Positions 1-6,853 of a DNA stretch of 7,233 bases are shown here, in pieces. The notes under the pieces were generated by a model. The model did not search any database and was not told where the DNA came from. It saw only the letters and a program-made list of their open reading frames with translations. The DNA is from Candidatus Parcubacteria bacterium (GTDB lineage: Bacteria > Patescibacteriota > Minisyncoccia > Phycocordibacterales > Zambryskibacteraceae). The stretch spans positions 1 through 7,233 of the forward strand of contig JAIFWR010000011.1 in NCBI GenBank assembly GCA_019661805.1, given 5' to 3'. The position numbers were made by a program, and so were the translations under genes. How positions within the stretch are numbered: position 1 is the first letter of the stretch; each line of letters opens with the position of its first letter.

Positions 1-7
1 CCCGGAT

Positions 8-727
8 TTATTGGAAAAATGACGAGACATGGAGGAGGTCGAGGTGGAGCGCCGCCGCGGCCCAGCTCCCGAGGACGAGGAAGGGAGCGAAGGGAACCTC
101 GCTTTTCATTGTAAGCCTTTTTGGGGAAAAAATCATGGCACCGATGCCGTATGCCGCGCCGATCCAGAAGGCCGCCACCACGGCCGAGAAGCCCTCTCGC
201 GCGCCGAGGAGGAGCCCTATCGAGAGCGCGAGCTTGGCGTCGCCGAAGCCCATCGCCCTCCCCCGCGAGAGGAACCAGATAAGGCCAAAGAAGGAGAAGA
301 GGACCGGCCCGGCAAGCCAGTCGAGGAGGCCGCGGCCGCCCATGAGGAGCGCGAAGAGGAGTGCCAAGGCCGCCGCGGCATACGCGAGGCCGTCCGGGAT
401 GATCTTATGCCGGAGGTCGTAAACAGTAATGGCGACGTAGAGAGAGAAAACGGGCAGGTAGGAGAGCGGCAAAGTGGCAAAAAGGAGTCCTGTCCAGAGC
501 TCGACGAGGGGGTACTGCCGCGAGATCTTGGCGCGGCACCCGCGGCAGCGCCCGCGCAGGTACAGGTATGAAAGGACGGGCACGAGCTCGAACCAGCGCA
601 ATTTCCTCCCGCAGTGCGCGCACGCCGAACGCCCGCCGAGCGAGAGCCCCGAGTTATAGCGGAGCGCGACGACGTTGAGGAAGCTGCCAGTAACCGCGCC
701 GAAAACAAAAAGGATGACCGGAGTCAT
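8..727 (-). CDS. pilD: PilD prepilin peptidase / N-methyltransferase
   Basis: At 239 residues, it is a bifunctional type IV prepilin peptidase (A24 aspartic protease family), a polytopic membrane enzyme that removes the pilin leader after Gly and methylates the new N-terminal Phe. The N-terminal domain shows GSFLNVVALR (14-23) and the zinc tetracysteine CAHC (36-39) with CRGC (61-64), then SRQYPLVEL (69-77). The catalytic aspartates are Asp104 in YDLRHKIIPD (103-112) and Asp163 in the GFGDAKL motif (161-166 region). The rest is hydrophobic helices. The interval from the VE pair (75-76) to Asp104 is about 28 residues, shorter than the 40 or so I would expect, so one membrane helix may be shortened or merged. 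It should process PilA encoded directly upstream. The TAA ends at base 8, and nothing of the next gene is in the window. Confidence 0.94.
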   Translation of the reverse strand: MTPVILFVFGAVTGSFLNVVALRYNSGLSLGGRSACAHCGRKLRWFELVPVLSYLYLRGRCRGCRAKISRQYPLVELWTGLLFATLPLSYLPVFSLYVAITVYDLRHKIIPDGLAYAAAALALLFALLMGGRGLLDWLAGPVLFSFFGLIWFLSRGRAMGFGDAKLALSIGLLLGAREGFSAVVAAFWIGAAYGIGAMIFSPKRLTMKSEVPFAPFLVLGSWAAAALHLDLLHVSSFFQ

Positions 728-733
728 CCCTTA

Positions 734-742
734 AGTATAGCA
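734..742 (-). promoter_or_regulatory. Extended -10 promoter of pilD, leaderless geometry
   Basis: TGCTATACT on the minus strand combines the TG-n extension with a good -10 (TATACT). Exactly 6 nt (TAAGGG) separate it from the pilD ATG, so transcription would start at or next to the A of the start codon. The AAGGG could be read as a Shine-Dalgarno, but it abuts the ATG and is too close to work in the usual way. It lies in the 30-nt gap after pilA. Confidence 0.48.
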
Positions 743-757
743 AACAAGAGAGATTGC

Positions 758-1213
758 TTACGGGCAGGCGGTCGCGGCGCCGAGGGCTGCGCCTTCGGAC
801 TTCGACTTGCCGAGAGAGTCGACACACCAATACGTATTGGCAGTGGCGAGGTTTGCCTGGACGGCGTAGGCCGAGGAGGAGGAGTTACAGACGAGCGTCG
901 TGCCGGAGGGGTAGTTCGAGGAGCTCGTGTACTGCGACATGCCAGAGGTCGTGTCGGCAAAGATGTTCGCCACACAGGAGTTGGTCGCGGTGCCGTAGCC
1001 GCCGTTGTTGTCATAGTAGATCTCGGCCGCCGCACGAAGGCCGGAAAGCTGCGCCTTGACCTTGGCGTCGTTACCCTTGGACCTTGCGGTGTTGAGCGAG
1101 GCGAGAACGACGGAAGACAGGATGCCGATGATGGCGATAACCACCAGGAGCTCGATCAGGGTGAAGCCCTTGGCCATAGTCTGACGGGCGAGGCCTTGTT
1201 TCTTGCTGGTCAT
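758..1213 (-). CDS. pilA: PilA-type major type IV pilin precursor
   Basis: At 151 residues, it is a class III signal peptide pilin: basic leader MTSKKQGLARQTMAKG (1-16), prepilin cleavage predicted between Gly16 and Phe17, then FTLIELLVVIAIIG and SVVLASLNTARSKGNDAKV as the hydrophobic N-terminal helix. Glu21 is the conserved Glu5 of the mature pilin. The globular part is rich in Ser, Thr, Asn, Gly and has four cysteines (80, 109, 130, 150), enough for two disulphides, with YWCVDSLGKS (128-137) resembling pilins common in Patescibacteria. After cleavage and methylation by PilD it polymerises into the pilus. An internal ATG at residue 13 (1177) would give a four-residue leader MAKG, also plausible; neither start has a good Shine-Dalgarno, and I keep the longer one because its leader is basic throughout. 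A minor pilin is possible but its position with its own promoter favours the main subunit. Confidence 0.9.
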   Translation of the reverse strand: MTSKKQGLARQTMAKGFTLIELLVVIAIIGILSSVVLASLNTARSKGNDAKVKAQLSGLRAAAEIYYDNNGGYGTATNSCVANIFADTTSGMSQYTSSSNYPSGTTLVCNSSSSAYAVQANLATANTYWCVDSLGKSKSEGAALGAATACP

Positions 1214-1271
1214 TTTACTTGCGTTTTTATCACTACGTTCTTATAAATCACCTGGAATAGTGAATACCCGT

Positions 1272-1277
1272 ATTATA
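1272..1277 (-). promoter_or_regulatory. Probable -10 hexamer of the pilA promoter
   Basis: An exact TATAAT lies in the 71-nt gap between pilC and pilA, 58 nt before the pilA ATG, giving a leader of roughly 50 nt. No good -35 stands at 16-18 bp (CTCGGC at 17 bp). A second, weaker hexamer TATAAG lies at 1240-1245, 26 nt before the ATG. A dedicated promoter makes sense because the pilin subunit is needed in far larger amounts than the machine. Confidence 0.5.
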
Positions 1278-1284
1278 CCGCTTC

Positions 1285-2493
1285 CTAGACCCCTGCCGAG
1301 CCGGCGATGTTGTATATGGGGATAAGCACCGAGACGAGAAGGATGCCCACGGCGAGGCCGAGGGTCACGATCATGACGGGCTCGATGAGCGCTACCAGGG
1401 TGTCCACCGTGTTGACCACCTCCCTCTGGTAGAACCGGGCCATGGTGCGGAAGATCGAGCCAAGCTCCCCCGTCTCCTCGCCGACCTTGACCATCTGGAC
1501 GAGGATGCCGGGTATCTCCGGGTAGGCCGAGAGCGAGGCCGAGAGCGGCTTGCCGCCGCGCACGTCCGCAAGGGAAGCCGCCATGATCTCCTTGTAGACA
1601 TCGTTCTCGACGATGGCGCCCGTGATCTCGAGCGCCTTGACCATCGGGATGCCCGAGAGGACCATCGTGTTCATGTTGTCGGCGATGACGGAGAGGTAAA
1701 GCTTCCGGTAGAGCCCGCCGAAATACGGCAGGTCGAGCTTGAAGCGCGCGAGCTCGCGCTTGCCAGCGGCCGTCCTCACGTAGCGGATGAGGAAGTACGC
1801 GAGCACGATGAGCGCGCCGAGGAAGATGAACCCGTATGAGATGAGGAAGTTCGATACGCCGAAGACGGCCTTGGTGTAAAAGGGCACCTCCTGCCCGCTC
1901 TCGACGATGATCGTCGAGATCTTCGGGATGATGACGGTGAACATGAGGATCATCACGGCGAAGAAGACGGTGATGACGAAAGCCGGGTAGATGAGGGCGT
2001 TCTTGACCTTCGAGACAACCTCGTAGTTCCGGTCGAGGTGCTCGGCAAGGTAGGTGAAGGTCTCGTCGAGCTTGCCCGTCTCCTCGCCCGACTTCACCAT
2101 GTTGACGTAGAAGTCGGAGAAGACGTGCGGGTGCCTCGCGAGAGCCTTCGAGATCGTGGCGCCGCCCTGGATGTCGGCGACGACTTCCTCGAGGCTCTTC
2201 TTCAAAACCGGATTCTCGGCCTCGGAGGAGAGGAGGGTGAAGATCTTCAAGGGCGAGACCTGGGCCTCGAAGAGGGTCGCCATCTGCTTCGAGAGGATGA
2301 CGATGTCTTTGTTCGAGACGCCGGAGCCGAAGGAGACGCGGGAGAGGAAGGACTCCTTCTCGGCGGAGTCGATCTTCACGATGACGAGGCCGCGCTTCTG
2401 GAGCGAGGCCACCGCCACGTCGAGCGAGACCGCCTCGATCGAGCCTCCCTGGGTCTTGCCGCTATTGTCGAGCGTCTGATAGTTGAAAAGCAT
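1285..2493 (-). CDS. pilC: PilC inner-membrane platform protein
   Basis: At 402 residues, it matches the normal PilC/GspF length. The N-terminus (MLFNYQTLDNSGKTQGGSIE) is the usual start, 'F.Y.a.d..G....G.i.a'. Two T2SSF domains follow at about 65-190 and 267-392; each has the repeated helical pattern with MVKSGEETGKL (132-142) in the first and MVKVGEETGEL (334-344) in the second, a clear internal duplication. Membrane segments are at about 168-190, 213-237 and 367-392, the last close to the C-terminus as expected. PilC sits in the membrane under the growing pilus and is driven by PilB and PilT from the cytoplasm. The ATG is 6 nt after the pilT stop and no Shine-Dalgarno is visible, so translation is probably coupled. 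The gene ends in TAG; the pilA promoter begins 7 nt later. Confidence 0.95.
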   Translation of the reverse strand: MLFNYQTLDNSGKTQGGSIEAVSLDVAVASLQKRGLVIVKIDSAEKESFLSRVSFGSGVSNKDIVILSKQMATLFEAQVSPLKIFTLLSSEAENPVLKKSLEEVVADIQGGATISKALARHPHVFSDFYVNMVKSGEETGKLDETFTYLAEHLDRNYEVVSKVKNALIYPAFVITVFFAVMILMFTVIIPKISTIIVESGQEVPFYTKAVFGVSNFLISYGFIFLGALIVLAYFLIRYVRTAAGKRELARFKLDLPYFGGLYRKLYLSVIADNMNTMVLSGIPMVKALEITGAIVENDVYKEIMAASLADVRGGKPLSASLSAYPEIPGILVQMVKVGEETGELGSIFRTMARFYQREVVNTVDTLVALIEPVMIVTLGLAVGILLVSVLIPIYNIAGSAGV

Positions 2494-2499
2494 AATGGT

Positions 2500-3564
2500 T
2501 TAAAGCATGCGCTCGAGCGTCTTCGGGTTCGCCGAGTACTGGAAGGCGTTCTCGACGGTGATCTCGCCCTTCCGCACGAGCTCGGCGAGCGAGCGGTTGA
2601 GGTCGATCATCCCCTCTTCCGATCCCGTCTCGATCACCGAGTTGATCTCGTGGGTGCGCTTCTCGCGTATGAGATTCGCCACCGCGCCGGTGTTGATGAG
2701 GAGCTCGACGGCGGGCACGAGGCCTCCCGAGATCTTCGGCACGAGCCGTTGGGAGAAGATGCCCAGGAGGGAACTCGAGAGCTGGAGCCTAATCTGATCC
2801 TGCTGGTCGGCCGGGAAGGAGTCTATGATCCTGTCGATCGTCTGGGCGGCCGTGTTGGTGTGCAAGGTCGAGAGGATGAGGTGGCCGGTCTCGGCGGCCG
2901 TGACCGCGGTCGAGATCGTCTCCAAGTCGCGCATCTCGCCGATCATGACGATGTCGGCGTCCTGGCGGAAGACGCCCTGGAGCGCGGTGTGGAAGTCGGG
3001 CGTGTCGAGCTTGACCTCGCGCTGGTCGATGATCGACTTCTTCGGCACAAAGAGCTGCTCGATCGGGTCCTCGATCGTGATGATGTGCTCGAGGCGCTCG
3101 CGGTTGATCGTCTCGATCATGGCAGCGAGCGTGGTCGACTTCCCCACCCCGACGGGGCCCACGACGAGGAAGAAGCCCTGCTGCTTCGTGGCGAAGGACT
3201 CGAGCACGGGCGGGAGGTTCAGCTCCTCAAAGGTCCTCACCTCCTTGGGGATGAGGCGCATGGCGAGGCTCCGCTTGCCGAGCGCGAGGTAGGCGTTGCA
3301 GCGGAAGCGCATCCCGCTTGCCGTGCTCCAGGCGAAGTTCGCCTCCTTCGCCGCTTCGAAGTCCTTCCGCGCCACCTCCGGCATAAGCACCGCGAGCGCC
3401 GCCTCCATGTCCTCTTTGGCGAAGGCCTTGTACTTCGCGAGCGGGATGAGGAAGCCCGAAACGCGGATCACCGGGATCCTCCCCTCCGCGAGGTGGAGGT
3501 CGGAGGCGCTCTCCTTCAGGACGATGTCGGCGAGTTCGTTTAAAAGTGTGTCTTGTCCGGCCAT
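2500..3564 (-). CDS. pilT: PilT pilus retraction ATPase
   Basis: At 354 residues, the usual size for PilT, it has an N-terminal PAS-like domain with SDLHLAEGRIPVIRVSGFL (21-39), then the RecA-like motor: Walker A GPVGVGKST (136-144), Asp box IITIEDPIEQ (161-170), Walker B with IVMIGEMRD (205-213), and His box GHLILSTLHTN (227-237). The C-terminus carries AVANLIREKRTHEI (294-307), which corresponds to the AIRNLIRE signature that PilT needs for retraction, and ends with the typical SLAELVRKGEITVENAF segment (325-341). PilT disassembles the pilus by driving pilin back into the membrane. The Walker A has Val where Thr and Ser are usual, but the essential Gly-Lys-Ser-Thr is intact. PilU is a less likely alternative. 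It starts 13 nt after pilB and ends 6 nt before pilC, with no Shine-Dalgarno at normal spacing. Confidence 0.93.
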   Translation of the reverse strand: MAGQDTLLNELADIVLKESASDLHLAEGRIPVIRVSGFLIPLAKYKAFAKEDMEAALAVLMPEVARKDFEAAKEANFAWSTASGMRFRCNAYLALGKRSLAMRLIPKEVRTFEELNLPPVLESFATKQQGFFLVVGPVGVGKSTTLAAMIETINRERLEHIITIEDPIEQLFVPKKSIIDQREVKLDTPDFHTALQGVFRQDADIVMIGEMRDLETISTAVTAAETGHLILSTLHTNTAAQTIDRIIDSFPADQQDQIRLQLSSSLLGIFSQRLVPKISGGLVPAVELLINTGAVANLIREKRTHEINSVIETGSEEGMIDLNRSLAELVRKGEITVENAFQYSANPKTLERML

Positions 3565-3577
3565 GTCGTGCTTTACA

Positions 3578-5155
<1,578 letters not shown>

Positions 5156-5161
5156 ATGGGA

Positions 5162-5452
5162 TTATTCCTGGCCGATCGGCGCGAAGGGGTTTAGGCGGCC
5201 CGAGGGCTCGGGCACCAACGGCACGCTGAAGTCGGAAAGGAGCCGGTAGGCAGTGGCGGAGAAGAGGTCCCGCGAGAGCGTCGCTTTGGAAATGTTGTCG
5301 GAGACTTTTATCAAATCGGCGCCGACGCTTGAGGCGGAAGGGGCGCCGGGAGCCAGAGCAGGGACGCTGAAGAAGGCGTTGTAGGCGAAGATGCCCGCAA
5401 GGAGGATCGCTGCGAGGAAGAGGGAACCTTTGTTCTGTGCCAGGGCTTGCAT
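5162..5452 (-). CDS. Small single-pass protein, possible PilP substitute
   Basis: At 96 residues, it has one hydrophobic segment at about 10-28, flanked by a Lys on the N-side, so the N-terminus is probably cytoplasmic and about 65 residues lie outside. The outer part starts with a Pro/Ala/Ser-rich linker (30-42), continues with a possible helix (about 45-73) and ends GRLNPFAPIG (85-94). PilP and PulC-type proteins carry a conserved G-R-x-(D/N)-P-F motif near the start of their extracytoplasmic region, and the gene sits exactly where pilP belongs, after pilO. There is no room here for the beta-sandwich HR domain by which PilP contacts a secretin, which fits a cell without an outer membrane. 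I call it PilP-like from motif and position only; a lineage-specific pilus protein is the alternative. It lies 7 nt after pilO and 6 nt before pilB. Confidence 0.6.
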   Translation of the reverse strand: MQALAQNKGSLFLAAILLAGIFAYNAFFSVPALAPGAPSASSVGADLIKVSDNISKATLSRDLFSATAYRLLSDFSVPLVPEPSGRLNPFAPIGQE

Positions 5453-5459
5453 GGTGGTG

Positions 5460-6002
5460 TTATTTGAGCCAGTACGTCTCGACGGTGATCCTATGCTCGT
5501 AGAGCCCCGTCTCGCCCGTCTGGAACGAGGCGTCCTTCACGTCCATGATCCGGAGGCTCTTCTCGAGGTCGCCGAGGAACTTCTCGAAGTTCGAATAGGT
5601 GGAGACGAAGCTGAAGGAGACAAGCGCCTTGTCATAGGGCAGCGCGTACTCGGGGAGGACGATCGTCGACGGGTCGGTCGTGGCCTGGTCCTCGATCTGG
5701 ACGCTTTTGATGGAAATGCCGTAGCGCGAGGCGATCGTGTCGAGGTCGCGCGCGAGGCCCACGGCGTCGACGTTGTCGGGGAGGACCTTCATGAGGCGGT
5801 CCTTCTCGGATTGGGGGATGGTCTCGTAGCTCGAGAGGAGGTTGTCGCGCGCCTCGGCGATCCGCGAGACGTTCCCGATGACGCTCCGGTACTCCGAGGC
5901 CTCGGCGGCGAGCGCCTGCGCCTCGCCGTACTGCTTCGAGGTAAAGGTGTAGAAGACGGCGCCCGAGAGGAGTATGAGGATGAGTGCTGTTGTCCTGTTC
6001 AT
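5460..6002 (-). CDS. pilO: PilO-like inner-membrane alignment protein
   Basis: At 180 residues, it has an N-terminal membrane segment at about 5-20, a likely coiled coil at about 24-60, and a C-terminal ferredoxin-like region. Visible family-type features are KVLPDNVDAVGLARDLDTIA (about 72-91), then a glycine turn and strand (YGISIKSVQI, 94-103), and VSFSFVSTYSNFEKFLGDLE with SLRIMDV following (about 128-155). The 'Y-x-N-F-x-x-F-L-x-x-L-E-x-S-x-R-I' pattern is typical of PilO and its GspM-like relatives. PilO pairs with PilN through the coiled coils and passes PilM/PilN state to the motor. The ATG lies one base after the pilN stop and no Shine-Dalgarno is present, so translation probably depends on re-initiation. 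It ends with TAA, 7 nt before the next gene. Confidence 0.78.
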   Translation of the reverse strand: MNRTTALILILLSGAVFYTFTSKQYGEAQALAAEASEYRSVIGNVSRIAEARDNLLSSYETIPQSEKDRLMKVLPDNVDAVGLARDLDTIASRYGISIKSVQIEDQATTDPSTIVLPEYALPYDKALVSFSFVSTYSNFEKFLGDLEKSLRIMDVKDASFQTGETGLYEHRITVETYWLK

Positions 6003-6003
6003 G

Positions 6004-6717
6004 TTAGTGGGTAGCGGTGCTCGTCGCCTTCGGCGTCGTCGAGGCGCTCTTCGTGGTGGCGGTATTCGTCGCGGGCGGCACGATGGGCGGCACGAAACCC
6101 GGCACCGGCGGCGGGAAGGCGCCCGCGCGGCCGACCGTCTTGCCGTAGGAGATGAGCTCCGGCGAGACGCCTGCCTTCAGGGAGAAGTTCACGTTCCCCT
6201 TGTCGTCGAGGCGGATGTCGGAGAAGACCGGGTTTGTGAAGTCCTTGTTCTTGTAAATGACGTCCGCCTCAAGCGAGAGCGCGGCATAGGTCTTGGCCTG
6301 GCCTTTGAGGATCACCTGCGGCCCGCCCAAGGCGTCGAGGTAGCTGAACTCGCTGAAGCGCACGCTCTTCGGCGTCGAAGCTTCGAGGAAGCCGAAGAGG
6401 GGCGAGAGGACGCGGTGGCTCTGGAGAAGCGCTTCGGTCGAGACGATGCGGTCGTTCAAGCGGATAAGCTCCCCCGTTACCCCGGTCGAGACCTCCTGCC
6501 TCGTCGCCTCGAGCTCGGCGCCCATCTTCCTAATCGAGTAGCCAAGGTAGAGCTTGTAGCCCACGGCGGCAATGGCGGCAAGGATCGAGAGGCTGAAGAT
6601 GGCCTTGGCGATGAAGGCGAGGAGGTCACGCTGGTGCGCGGGCGCCGCCTGCGGGATGACACCCGCGGCCGGCTGCGGACCGTGGGGAATGAACGAGGAT
6701 TGGAACTTGGGAGGCAT
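6004..6717 (-). CDS. pilN: PilN-like inner-membrane alignment protein
   Basis: At 237 residues, it has one membrane segment at about 33-56, a likely coiled coil at about 61-102, then an alpha/beta domain at about 103-182 including SVRFSEFSYLD and VILKGQAKTYAALSLEADV. That order (short cytoplasmic N-terminus, membrane anchor, coiled coil, ferredoxin-like domain) and the partner gene downstream match PilN, which forms a heterodimer with PilO and is gripped by PilM. The classical N-terminal INLLP motif is missing; the N-terminus instead carries FQSSFIP (5-11), followed by a Pro/Ala/Gln-rich linker. Residues 200-237 are a low-complexity tail, Pro-rich then Thr/Ser/Ala-rich, longer than in typical PilN. 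Its TAA is separated by one base from the pilO ATG, implying coupled translation. The start is the ATG placed 12 nt after TATAAT. Primary sequence similarity is weak, so the call relies on architecture and context. Confidence 0.7.
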   Translation of the reverse strand: MPPKFQSSFIPHGPQPAAGVIPQAAPAHQRDLLAFIAKAIFSLSILAAIAAVGYKLYLGYSIRKMGAELEATRQEVSTGVTGELIRLNDRIVSTEALLQSHRVLSPLFGFLEASTPKSVRFSEFSYLDALGGPQVILKGQAKTYAALSLEADVIYKNKDFTNPVFSDIRLDDKGNVNFSLKAGVSPELISYGKTVGRAGAFPPPVPGFVPPIVPPATNTATTKSASTTPKATSTATH

Positions 6718-6729
6718 AGTACAAGCTCT

Positions 6730-6735
6730 ATTATA
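6730..6735 (-). promoter_or_regulatory. Consensus -10 hexamer of pilN promoter
   Basis: The minus strand shows an exact TATAAT, 12 nt before the pilN ATG. No good -35 is present at 16-18 bp spacing. A start site 6-8 nt downstream of the hexamer would leave a leader of only about 5 nt, with no room for a Shine-Dalgarno, and none is visible. The same hexamer with the same 12-nt distance precedes pilT. Confidence 0.55.
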
Positions 6736-6747
6736 GAACGGAATGCA

Positions 6748-6757
6748 ACCGATCGGT
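6748..6757. promoter_or_regulatory. 10-bp perfect palindrome at the -35 position of pilN
   Basis: ACCGATCGGT is a perfect dyad ending 12 bp upstream of the TATAAT hexamer, so it covers where a -35 element would sit (6753-6758 at 17-bp spacing, which reads TACCGA and is far from TTGACA). It could be an activator or repressor site compensating for the poor -35. One copy only and short, so chance is possible. Confidence 0.3.
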
Positions 6758-6797
6758 ATTAAAAGTGTTTATAACTTCCGGCGCCGTGTAGAACGAT

Positions 6798-6834
6798 AAG
6801 TGTCCGGGCGTCGTATGCCGACGAACGGACACTT
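6798..6834. repeat. 37-nt interrupted palindrome (hairpin or operator)
   Basis: The outer arms AAGTGTCCG (6798-6806) and CGGACACTT (6826-6834) pair perfectly over 9 bp. Inside, after a 2x2 mismatch (GG against AA), CGTCG (6809-6813) pairs with CGACG (6819-6823) around a 5-nt loop. That gives 14 pairs in total. Coming out of the hairpin on the minus strand the next bases are ATCGTTC, not a T-tract, so Rho-independent termination is unlikely. It could be an RNA stem that blunts read-through or protects the downstream transcript, or a dyad bound by a regulator. It sits 81 nt upstream of the pilN start and 20 nt past the stop of the small ORF. Confidence 0.6.
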
Positions 6835-6853
6835 GCATGAAAGCGGAGCATGA

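Larger units (their letters stand above)
6718..6853 (-). promoter_or_regulatory. 136-nt leader region before pilN (longest gene-free stretch)
   Basis: This is the only sizeable non-coding interval in the window. From upstream to downstream on the minus strand it contains a 37-nt interrupted palindrome (6798-6834), a GC-rich 8-bp palindrome CGGCGCCG (6779-6786), an AT-rich patch with TTATAAAC and TTTTAATA (about 6758-6776), a 10-bp perfect palindrome ACCGATCGGT (6748-6757) and an exact TATAAT (6730-6735). The interval separates the small ORF from the tightly packed pilN-to-pilC genes, so it is the natural place for the main control point of the pilus operon. No T-run follows the hairpin in either direction, so it is not a standard intrinsic terminator. 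Confidence 0.5.

Noticed and set aside
29..1246. Plus-strand open frames opposite pilD and pilA (29-571 and 614-1246)
   Set aside because: The minus strand here encodes clear PilD and PilA with catalytic and processing motifs. The plus-strand products have no recognisable features.
1222..1251. Imperfect direct repeat in the pilA leader (CGTTTTTATCAC and CGTTCTTATAAATCAC)
   Set aside because: The copies differ by a 4-nt gap and a mismatch in AT-rich sequence; too weak to call an operator.
2038..3543. Long open frame of 501 codons on the plus strand
   Set aside because: It runs antisense to pilC and pilT, is dominated by Arg, Glu, Leu, Asp and Gly as expected from the reverse of GC-rich codons such as CTC/GAG, and shows no domain. 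It is a compositional shadow.
5391..6762. Two overlapping plus-strand open frames (5391-6014 and 5974-6762)
   Set aside because: They lie antisense to pilO and pilN, with low-complexity Arg/Glu/Leu/Val composition and no recognisable domain.
6798..6834. Intrinsic terminator
   Set aside because: The stem is good, but no T-run follows on either strand, so it does not meet the usual definition.
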